Positions 1-5,948 of a stretch of 7,718 nucleotides of DNA are shown here, piece by piece. The translations under genes were made by a program, and so were the position numbers. Source of the DNA: an uncultured Collinsella sp. (lineage in GTDB: Bacteria > Actinomycetota > Coriobacteriia > Coriobacteriales > Coriobacteriaceae); the NCBI GenBank assembly GCA_902491415.1, contig CABUHP010000074.1, forward strand, positions 1 through 7,718, written 5' to 3'. The notes below the pieces were generated by a model. It did not search any database, was not told the DNA's origin, and saw only the letters and a list, made by a program, of their open reading frames with translations. Each line of letters starts with the position of its first letter. Within the stretch, counting starts at the first letter, position 1.

Positions 1-418
1 CAAACGCGACGACAAAGAAGCCAACGGCAAACACCAGGCGAGCCGTGCCGAGCGAGACACCCTCGGGCAGCAGCGGCACCAGCATCTCGAAGGCCGTAGA
101 GCTTGTGCGCGGGATAGCCAGGCACGGGCCAATGGCCAGATACACCGCCGCGACAAAGAACTCACCGAACTTGGGGTGCACGCGGCCGGCAAGCTCGCGC
201 GCCGTTCCGGCAAGCGCCACGGCGATAAAGCCCATGACGGGCAGGCCGATGGCGGCGATGAGAAAACCGAGCATGGCGACCGGCGTGGCAGAACCTGCCT
301 GCAGCGCCAGCAGTGGTGGAATAATGAGGTTGCCGGCGCCAAAGAGCATCGAGAACAGGGCGATGCCGACGGTGACGACATGGTCGGAGCGCAGACCGCG
401 CGGCGCGGATGAGGCCAT
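1..418 (-). CDS. brnQ: BrnQ-type branched-chain amino acid transporter, N-terminal part (runs off the left edge)
   Basis: Integral membrane symporter of the LIVCS/BrnQ family, expected to import leucine, isoleucine and valine with sodium. The ATG is at 418-416 and the frame stays open for 139 codons to the window edge; the C-terminal two thirds lie outside. Visible family marks are the first membrane segment with LFGAGNLIIPP (about residues 27-37), a second hydrophobic segment after ATPVAMLGF, and the motif AIPRTSSTAFE (about residues 101-111), which matches the BrnQ pattern in which an AIPRT stretch follows a helix. A modest ribosome binding site (AAAGG) lies 7 bases before the ATG. The gene follows the selenium run by only 77 bases, with an intrinsic terminator between them, so it is probably a separate unit or fed by readthrough. 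Family assignment is confident; substrate is inferred. Confidence 0.93.
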   Translation of the reverse strand, partial: MASSAPRGLRSDHVVTVGIALFSMLFGAGNLIIPPLLALQAGSATPVAMLGFLIAAIGLPVMGFIAVALAGTARELAGRVHPKFGEFFVAAVYLAIGPCLAIPRTSSTAFEMLVPLLPEGVSLGTARLVFAVGFFVVAF

Positions 419-441
419 AGACACACCTTTCGGGTCGAAAC

Positions 442-472
442 AAAAACGGGACGGGCAAAAACACCCGTCCCG
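442..472 (-). terminator. Intrinsic terminator of the selenium gene run
   Basis: Perfect 9-bp stem (447-455 with 464-472, arm CGGGACGGG) and an 8-base loop. On the minus strand it is followed directly by TTTTTGTTT (446-438). It starts 24 bases after the desulfurase stop and ends 24 bases before the brnQ start codon, so it fits a factor-independent terminator at the end of the run. Confidence 0.88.
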
Positions 473-495
473 CAAGTATAAACGGTCTAGCAGCT

Positions 496-1635
496 TTAGC
501 AGGCTAAATCGCACAGAGCATCGATAGCAGTGTCGACTTCTTCGGTCGTGTTGAAATACCCAAACGAGAAGCGGACGACGCCCTGGCGCTCGGTCCCCAG
601 CGCACGGTGCATGAGCGGAGCGCAATGGGCACCGGGGCGCGTCGCAATCCCCCACCCTTGCATGAGCGCGTCCGAGATCTCGGCAGAGTCGATATCGCCC
701 ACGTTGAGCGACACGATCGCCGAGCGCGTCAGCTGGTCAAAGGCGCCGTAGAGCTTAATACCCAGAATCTCGCGCACACCGGCAAGGAAGCGATCAGCGA
801 GCGCACGCTCACGCGCCGCAATCGCCTCGACCCCGCCTTGTGCCTCGATAAAGTCGAGGCCGGCAGAAAGGCCGGCGATGCCGTGACCGTTGAGCGTGCC
901 CGCCTCAAGGCGCGTGGGCCACTCAAGCGGCTGCAGCGCATCGAAGCTGTGCACGCCCGTGCCGCCCATGGCCCACGGAGCCACGTCAACGCCCTCCGCC
1001 ACGGCCAGGCCGCCGGTGCCTTGAGGTCCCATGAGCCCTTTGTGGCCGGTAAAGCACACCACGTCGAGCCCCATGGCATCCATGTCAATCTTCGCCGTAC
1101 CGGCAGACTGAGAGGCGTCGACGATCGCCAGCGCGCCGGCCGCATGGGCCATGGCGGCCACGCGCGCAATGTCGACCGCGTTGCCGGTCACATTGGAGGC
1201 GTGCGCCACCACCACGGCACGCGTGCCCGGCGTGACCAGCCGCTCAAGCTCGTCATAGTCGAGCACGCCGTTCGCGTCGCAGCCCGCATGCTCAACGGTC
1301 ACGCCCCGCTCTGCCGCCAGGCGGTTGAGCGGACGCAGCACGGAGTTGTGCTCGAGCACCGTCGTGACCACACGATCGCCGGGGCGCACCACGCCGTTAA
1401 TGGCCGTGTTGAGCGCCGCCGTCGAGTTAGGCGTAAAGCACACATGGTCAGCCCGCGGGCATCCCAACAGGCACGCAATCTTAGTGCGGCAGCCGTGGAT
1501 GGTACGCGCAGCGTCGAGCGCGCCCGACGTCGCGCCGCGTCCGGCATTGCCGAGCGAGCACATCGCCTGCGCCACGGCATCGATCACCGCCTGCGGCTTG
1601 TGCATGGTCGTCGCCGCGTTATCCAGGTAGATCAT
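496..1635 (-). CDS. Cysteine desulfurase family protein (class V aminotransferase fold) of a selenium cluster
   Basis: PLP enzyme of 379 residues that should remove sulfur from cysteine, or selenium from selenocysteine, and pass it on as a protein-bound persulfide or perselenide. It opens with IYLDNAATT, typical of the family. Other marks are EHNS (about 95-98, His stacking on PLP), VDASQSAG (172-179), the Schiff-base lysine in FTGHKG (Lys199) and the mobile catalytic cysteine in RPGAHCAP (Cys338). It resembles the desulfurase subfamily often found beside selD and yedF rather than the housekeeping IscS or SufS, so a role in selenium delivery is inferred from context. I chose the ATG at 1635, which overlaps the DUF3343 stop as ATGA and has GGGAGG 8 bases upstream, over one five codons earlier. 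The protein ends in a cysteine. Confidence 0.93.
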   Translation of the reverse strand: MIYLDNAATTMHKPQAVIDAVAQAMCSLGNAGRGATSGALDAARTIHGCRTKIACLLGCPRADHVCFTPNSTAALNTAINGVVRPGDRVVTTVLEHNSVLRPLNRLAAERGVTVEHAGCDANGVLDYDELERLVTPGTRAVVVAHASNVTGNAVDIARVAAMAHAAGALAIVDASQSAGTAKIDMDAMGLDVVCFTGHKGLMGPQGTGGLAVAEGVDVAPWAMGGTGVHSFDALQPLEWPTRLEAGTLNGHGIAGLSAGLDFIEAQGGVEAIAARERALADRFLAGVREILGIKLYGAFDQLTRSAIVSLNVGDIDSAEISDALMQGWGIATRPGAHCAPLMHRALGTERQGVVRFSFGYFNTTEEVDTAIDALCDLAC

Positions 1636-1883
1636 CGCACGACCTCCCACATATCGATCACGGTAAAGCCCTCGGTGGGAACGCCCGCCGCGGCAAGCTC
1701 GCCGCGCAGCAGATCCTCATCCGAAGGCAGCGCTTTCCACGCCAAACCGCAGCCGGCAGCGACCTCCCCAGGCACGGGAATCGTTCGCCCGGGAAGGCCG
1801 CGCTCGACGCACAGGGACTCGCAACCCATGGCGGCCGCCGTGGTGGGAAACGTGATGACAAGCGCCGGGCGCTTCTCCCTCAT
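1632..1883 (-). CDS. DUF3343 family protein, putative Se/S carrier
   Basis: Small protein of 83 residues that I recognise as DUF3343, a family described as Se/S-carrier-like and usually found next to selenium genes. Its exact reaction is not established. The marks are a beta strand ALVITFPTTAAA at the N-terminus and the motif VAAGCGLAWK (about 41-50), whose Cys45 is the likely carrier residue; Cys21 and Cys25 are also present. The start at 1883 is supported by GGAG 5 bases upstream; an in-frame ATG at 1916 overlaps the end of yedF and lacks comparable support. It begins 19 bases after the yedF stop and its TGA overlaps the desulfurase ATG, so translation of the two is probably coupled. A likely role is to take the chalcogen from the desulfurase. 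Confidence 0.87.
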   Translation of the reverse strand: MREKRPALVITFPTTAAAMGCESLCVERGLPGRTIPVPGEVAAGCGLAWKALPSDEDLLRGELAAAGVPTEGFTVIDMWEVVR

Positions 1884-1902
1884 GGCAACTCCAACCAATA
1901 CG

Positions 1903-2529
1903 CTACGGGCGCACAACGCGCACGGCCTGCTCCATCTTCTCCACGATCACGTACATATTCGTGACCTCGCCCACGGCAAGCTGGTCCTTGATGCCATAGT
2001 GGTCGAGGCAGGTACCACAGGTAAGGATCTCGACACCCTGCTCCGCCAGGTCCTTCAGGTCATCGAGCACCGGCGAGCCCTCGACGGTGAGCTTGGCTCC
2101 GCCGTTGTAGAACAGCATGGTCGCGGGCAGCTCCTCCTGCTGCGTCACGGCAAAGATAAACGCCTTCATGAGCTTATGGCCCAGCTCGTCGTCGCCACGG
2201 CCCATGCAATCGGTGTAAACGGAAATGACGAGTTTACCCTTGCCGGCGCTGGCATCACAGAAGGCAGCGCCATCCTGCTCGGGATCGGCCACGGCAACGG
2301 CGCCAGAGGTCGCCACGGTCACGTGCCACTCGGCGTCAGAAACCTTCTCGACCGAGGCCGTGCAGCCCTTTTCCTGCGCCATCTTGGAGATGTTCTTGAC
2401 GGCGGTCTCGTTATCGACCGAGGTCACGACGGCGCCCTCACCATCGAGCTGCTTGAGGGCCTTGAGCGTCTTGACGACGGGCAGTGGGCAGGCATCGCCC
2501 ATGGCATTGACTTCAATCTTGGTAGACAT
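1903..2529 (-). CDS. yedF: YedF, selenium metabolism protein (TusA-like plus DsrE-like)
   Basis: Two-domain cytoplasmic protein of 208 residues. Residues 1-75 form a TusA/SirA-like domain with the CPxP motif in DACPLPVV (Cys14). Residues 95-205 form a DsrE-like domain with CGTC (171-174) before LDHYG. This fusion is the YedF family found with selD in selenium-using bacteria. The role is not proven biochemically, but sulfur-relay relatives make transfer of a protein-bound selenium or sulfur atom likely. The reading frame is open well upstream, but the ATG at 2529 is clearly the start: it has AAAGGA about 8 bases upstream and gives the normal N-terminus MSTKIEV. A 12-base palindrome (2539-2550) includes this ribosome binding site. 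It lies 61 bases after selD. Confidence 0.94.
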   Translation of the reverse strand: MSTKIEVNAMGDACPLPVVKTLKALKQLDGEGAVVTSVDNETAVKNISKMAQEKGCTASVEKVSDAEWHVTVATSGAVAVADPEQDGAAFCDASAGKGKLVISVYTDCMGRGDDELGHKLMKAFIFAVTQQEELPATMLFYNGGAKLTVEGSPVLDDLKDLAEQGVEILTCGTCLDHYGIKDQLAVGEVTNMYVIVEKMEQAVRVVRP

Positions 2530-2538
2530 AGCTTTTTT

Positions 2539-2550
2539 CCTTTCGAAAGG
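2539..2550. repeat. Perfect 12-base palindrome overlapping the yedF ribosome binding site
   Basis: CCTTTCGAAAGG is its own reverse complement and its right arm supplies the AAAGG of the yedF ribosome binding site. In RNA it could form a four-base-pair hairpin that partly hides the site. The stem is short, so the role is uncertain and chance is possible. Confidence 0.35.
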
Positions 2551-2590
2551 GGCCGCCCAGAACAACGGACGATCGCATAAACGGTTTTCC

Positions 2591-3640
2591 TTAATGCACA
2601 ACGTGAACAGCAGGACCGCCCGGCACCGCCTCGCACACGCAACCGATAACGGCGGCGATGCGATCCTCGGCATGCAGACGACGCGCGAGCTCATCCACAT
2701 CGGCAGCAGGCGCCGCGATGAGCAAGCCACCCGAGGTCTGTGGATCGTACAGTGCATCCAACATGCCCGGCTCCAGCTCGTCGTCAGCCGTCACACGCGG
2801 GCCAAAGAAGTCCAGGTTGCGGTAGGAGCCCGCTGGGATAATGCCCAGACGTGCCATGTCGAGTACCTGGTCAAAGAGCGGCACCGCCTCCGACGCAAGC
2901 TCAATCTGCACGCCCGAGCCCTCGGCCATCTCGCACGCATGCCCAATCAAGCCAAAGCCCGTGATGTCGGTACAGCCGTGAAGCTCAAGTCCCTCGGCCA
3001 GACGAATCGGTGCCTCGTTAAGGGTGCGCATCGAGTCAAACATGGCTGTGGCCTCGTCCTGCTCGATGAGTTCGCCCTTAATGGCCGTGGTGATGATGCC
3101 CGAGCCGATCGCCTTGGTCAGCAGCAGAACATCGCCCACGCGTGCGCCGCTGTTGGCGAGCATGCGGTCGAGCGCGACAAAGCCGCTCACAGACAAGCCG
3201 TACTTGGGCTCGTCGTCGTTGATGGTGTGACCGCCCGCGATGGAGCAGCCCGCCTCGACGCACTTGTCGGCACCGCCCGCCAGAATCTGGCCGGCAACCT
3301 CAACACCCAGGCAACTGGGTATGCAGAGCAGGTTCATGGCATGGCTCGGCCGCCCGCCCATGGCGTAGATGTCCGACAGCGAGTTTGCCGCGGCGATCTG
3401 GCCAAACAAAAACGGGTCGTCGACCATCGGTGGGAAGAAGTCGATGGACTGCACGAGACCCAAGTTATCGCCAACGCGAAAGACGCTCGCATCGTCGGAG
3501 GTATCGAACCCCACGAGCAAGTTGTCGTTATGCACATTGGGTAAATCGCCCAGGACCTGGGCGAGGGCTCCAGGAGCCAACTTAGCGGCTCAACCGCTCG
3601 CGGCAGTCATAGACGTGAGCTTAATCTGATCGTCAGCCAT
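2591..3640 (-). CDS. selD: Selenide, water dikinase SelD, with selenocysteine encoded by in-frame UGA
   Basis: Makes selenophosphate from selenide and ATP, the selenium donor for selenocysteine-tRNA and selenouridine. Reading from the ATG at 3640, codon 17 is TGA (3592-3590) in the context TAASG-U-AAKLAPGAL. This is the position of catalytic Cys17 of the E. coli enzyme, and the essential lysine falls at 20. The frame then stays open to the TAA at 2591, for 349 residues, normal for SelD. Other family marks are FDTSDDA (45-51), DFFPPMVDDP (67-76), AAANSLSDIYAMGG (83-96) and DPQTSGGLLIA near the C-terminus. The start has AGGAGG 5 bases upstream. A caller treating TGA as stop would begin after codon 17 and lose the active-site residue. 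It stands 70 bases after the activator gene. Confidence 0.95.
3548..3578 (-). promoter_or_regulatory. Candidate bacterial SECIS region downstream of the selD UGA
   Basis: The mRNA after the UGA can form competing hairpins: 3578-3566 (five base pairs, loop CTG, about 17-19 bases after the UGA); CCTGG (3574-3570) with CCAGG (3560-3556), nine-base loop; and GCCCAG (3562-3557) with CTGGGC (3553-3548), loop GTC, about 34-36 bases after it. Bacterial SECIS loops usually lie about 16-37 bases past the UGA with a G near the loop start. The second and third hairpins satisfy the G rule. I cannot tell by eye which one SelB would use. Confidence 0.5.
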
Positions 3641-3710
3641 CGATACCTCCTCTCATCGGTCAATCATTTTCTCCCAGTATACGCATGAATGCGAGCCTGC
3701 GGCGGATGCA

Positions 3711-4475
3711 TTAATTGAGCGCCTGTGCGCGAATCGCCGCGCCGATGGCACCGGCAAAGCGAGCCTGGGGCGAGGTGGTCACCGGCGACCCCAGCAGCTC
3801 GCCCAACCGCTCCACCACGAAGGCGTTCTCGCACAGGCCACCGGTCAGGTAGTACGGGGCGTCCGCGGCCTGCCCGGCCATGGTCGCCACGCGCGAGACC
3901 ACGCTGTCGATCACGCCACGCGCAATGTTCTCGCGCGGCTCACCGCGACCGATCAGGCTGATAACCTCGCTTTCGGCAAACACCGTGCACATGCTGCTGA
4001 TCTTGGTGGGCTCGCCGGAACGCGCCAGGTCAGCCATCTGCTGCTGGGAAATGCCTAGGCGATCGGCCATGATCTCCAAAAAGCGCCCCGTGCCGGCGGC
4101 GCACTTGTCGTTCATGGCAAACTTGGCCACGCGGCCACTTTTAAGCTGAATGACCTTGGTGTCCTGGCCGCCTACGTCAATCACCGTGCCGTGATCGCCA
4201 AACAGGCGCACGGCACCGGTACCGTGGCAGGTGATCTCGGTCACGACCTTGTGCGCATAGGGCGCGGCGACACGACCGTAGCCGGTCGCGACCACACGCA
4301 CATCGTCGGCTGCCACGTCATAGCCGGCCGCTGCCAGCGCCTCGCGCAGCCGCTCGGAAGCATCGACCGAGGAGAACCCGGTTGGCTGCACGCACGTCCA
4401 CGCCACCGAACCCTCCCCGTCGACCACAGCAGCCTTAGCCGCCGTAGACCCGATATCGATCCCGATCCCTATCAT
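3711..4475 (-). CDS. Acyl-CoA dehydratase activase / double-cubane protein activator (HgdC family ATPase)
   Basis: Iron-sulfur ATPase of the ASKHA fold that uses ATP hydrolysis to push a low-potential electron onto a partner of the 2-hydroxyacyl-CoA dehydratase family. It has 254 residues, the usual size. Visible motifs are the phosphate-1 loop GIDIGSTAAK (5-14), the phosphate-2 loop DVGGQDTK (100-107), NDKCAAGTGRFLE (122-134) with Cys125, and SMCTVFAESE (161-170) with Cys163. Those two cysteines match the pair that holds the [4Fe-4S] cluster shared across the homodimer. GGAG lies 6 bases before the ATG at 4475. It follows its two presumed partners, from which it is separated by 155 bases containing a structured repeat. 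The partner choice is inferred from order and family. Confidence 0.95.
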   Translation of the reverse strand: MIGIGIDIGSTAAKAAVVDGEGSVAWTCVQPTGFSSVDASERLREALAAAGYDVAADDVRVVATGYGRVAAPYAHKVVTEITCHGTGAVRLFGDHGTVIDVGGQDTKVIQLKSGRVAKFAMNDKCAAGTGRFLEIMADRLGISQQQMADLARSGEPTKISSMCTVFAESEVISLIGRGEPRENIARGVIDSVVSRVATMAGQAADAPYYLTGGLCENAFVVERLGELLGSPVTTSPQARFAGAIGAAIRAQALN

Positions 4476-4527
4476 GGCTCTCTCCCAATCTAAACATCAA
4501 AGACAGCTGCGCGTTCAGGCGCCTTAG

Positions 4528-4636
4528 CTCTAGGTTTCTCAGGTGCCGGAGATTGCCCCGAAAGAGGAGCGCAGCGTACTTTGGGTACGCAAGCGACGGT
4601 TTGAGGAGCAAGATCCGGTGCCTGAGGAAGCTAGAG
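4528..4636 (+). repeat. Structured intergenic element, copy 1
   Basis: A 109-base imperfect inverted repeat between the intact double-cubane gene and the activator gene. Its outer arms pair 22 of 23 positions: 4528-4550 with 4614-4636. The arms contain AGGTGCCGGA and TCCGGTGCCT, which need two G-U pairs in plus-strand RNA. A symmetric GA/GA step follows, then a short inner stem starting TTGC/GCAA. At the centre is a perfect hairpin, GCGTAC (4574-4579) with GTACGC (4585-4590), loop TTTGG. The right arm includes the last sense codon and stop of the upstream gene. It is about 84% identical by hand alignment to copy 2 over the 96-base core. No T-tract follows either arm, so it does not look like an intrinsic terminator. 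Shown on plus because that strand folds better. Confidence 0.8.
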
Positions 4637-5794
4637 GGTTTCGATGAAGGCGGCGATGCGAGTCTCGATCTGGCCCATGTCACCGTTGCTGTAGTCGGTC
4701 TCGATCTTCATATACGGAATACCCACACCCTCGACAGCCCCCTGCATGCGCGCGCTCTCAACGTTGAAGGTGTGGCAGGCCTGTAGCACGCTCTCTACCA
4801 CGCCATCGACATGGTACTTCTCGCACATGGCCAGCGTATTTTCCATACGGCCGTCGTTGGGCGTCATGACCGAGCAGTTGATGTCCAGGTAACGGTCGGC
4901 GATGGCGCGCAGGATATCGGGAGCCTCCGGGTCGATCATCATGGCCGCCGTGCGCTCACCCGAGCAGTCGTCCATGCACACGACCACACCGCCGTTGGAC
5001 TCGATGGTGCGACCGATCTTGTTGATTACGCCACCCACTGGGCAGCCGGTGATCAGAATGCGCTTGGCATCCGCCGCGACCGGGCGCTCGCCCGCGTCGT
5101 AGGCCTCGCGCAGCTTGACAATCTTTTGCTCCAGCTGCTGCGCATAGGCCTCGATATCAAAGCTGAACGTGCCGGCAAACATGGTGCTCATCAGGTCGAC
5201 GCCGCTCATGGCCGCCGGCTGGTTGGCCTGCAGCGCAAACATCTCGAGCTGGGCCGCACGCAAGCGGTTGCGACGACGGACGGCAGCGCGCAGGTCATCG
5301 TCGGTAATCGTGATGCCGTAGAAGTTCTCGAGCTCCTCCTTGAGCAGGCAGCACTCCTCGTACCAGCCTTCACGCTCGTAGGCGCGATCGCGACCCTGCG
5401 GAAGATGCAGAATGTGCGTGCGCTTGAGCTCGTTGAGTAGCTCGTACATCTTCTTCTTGCCGTCGCAGGTGGTCTCACCGATGATCATGTCGCTAAAGTA
5501 CGTAAACGGGCACTTTTGCGAATAGGCAAAACCATACGTCGACTTGATGAGCGGACACAGATTTGCCGGCAGCACCTTCTCGGCCTCGGGAATCACCTCA
5601 TCGGACGTACCGCAAAGGGCCACGCTCGAGGCGCCCGCGGCATCGATAATCTCGAGCGGCGTATAGCTGCACAAAAAGCCGACCAGACGATTGCCCGCCT
5701 GCTTGTAATCCTTGACACGAATAAACGCCGCCTTGCGCTGCTCGTTGAACTCCTCAAACGTGGATGGCAACGGCTGCTCCATATTTTCCGACAT
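4631..5794 (-). CDS. 2-hydroxyacyl-CoA dehydratase family protein, double-cubane cluster type (intact paralog)
   Basis: Protein of 387 residues in the HgdB/HGD-D family, most like the stand-alone double-cubane cluster proteins (E. coli YjiM group) rather than the two-subunit dehydratases, since no paired alpha and beta genes are seen. The family uses an ATP-dependent activator to receive electrons and reduces small or activated substrates; the substrate here is unknown. Six cysteines shared with the neighbouring paralog are candidate cluster ligands: FLCSYTP (42), NLCPLIKS (80), KCPF (95), TTCDGKKK (110), DDCSGER (277) and QACH (340). The TGCPVGG turn (249-255) adds Cys251, which the paralog lacks. 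AAGGAG lies 4 bases before the ATG at 5794. The frame stays open upstream, but that extension is only repeat copy 2. Confidence 0.92.
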   Translation of the reverse strand: MSENMEQPLPSTFEEFNEQRKAAFIRVKDYKQAGNRLVGFLCSYTPLEIIDAAGASSVALCGTSDEVIPEAEKVLPANLCPLIKSTYGFAYSQKCPFTYFSDMIIGETTCDGKKKMYELLNELKRTHILHLPQGRDRAYEREGWYEECCLLKEELENFYGITITDDDLRAAVRRRNRLRAAQLEMFALQANQPAAMSGVDLMSTMFAGTFSFDIEAYAQQLEQKIVKLREAYDAGERPVAADAKRILITGCPVGGVINKIGRTIESNGGVVVCMDDCSGERTAAMMIDPEAPDILRAIADRYLDINCSVMTPNDGRMENTLAMCEKYHVDGVVESVLQACHTFNVESARMQGAVEGVGIPYMKIETDYSNGDMGQIETRIAAFIETL

Positions 5795-5831
5795 ATAACT
5801 CCTTAACAAACCTTTTGACCAACCAAGGAAA

Positions 5832-5933
5832 CGGCTTTCCCAGGTGCCCGAGGTTGCCGTGAAAGAGAAGCGCCGCGTACTTTGGTACGCAAACGATGGT
5901 TTGAACGGCAAGATCGGGTGCCTGGGGAAGCCG
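5832..5933 (+). repeat. Structured intergenic element, copy 2
   Basis: A 102-base inverted repeat between the two double-cubane genes, starting 15 bases beyond the stop of the frameshifted one. Outer arms 5832-5851 and 5914-5933 pair over 20 positions, with the same conserved G-U pairs as copy 1. The inner stem TTGCCGT/ACGGCAA is seven perfect pairs. The central hairpin is GCGTAC (5875-5880) with GTACGC (5885-5890), loop TTTG. Relative to copy 1, several stem positions change on both sides and keep pairing. Its position after a double-cubane gene is the same as that of copy 1. Confidence 0.8.
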
Positions 5934-5948
5934 CCGGGACGGATACCC

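Noticed and set aside
607..2580. A 657-codon open frame on the plus strand across the desulfurase, DUF3343 and yedF genes
   Set aside because: It is antisense to three clearly conserved genes, its product is an Arg/His/Ala-rich composition typical of the complement of GC-rich coding DNA, and it resembles no family.
2225..3544. Long plus-strand open frame opposite yedF and selD
   Set aside because: Antisense shadow of two recognised genes with low-complexity Arg/Val/His-rich translation.
3676..3681. TATACT upstream of selD as a -10 box for a separate selD promoter
   Set aside because: The spacing window upstream is CGCCGC-like with no -35 resemblance; kept only as a weak possibility.
4528..4636. 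Structured elements as intrinsic terminators between operon genes
   Set aside because: No run of T follows the stem on either strand, and the stem has large internal irregularities unlike a terminator.
4528..5933. The two repeats encoding a conserved peptide (both read something like KPS-L/F-AY on the minus strand)
   Set aside because: The central loop differs by one base between copies, so the frames diverge after that point, while base pairing is preserved. Structure, not peptide, is conserved.
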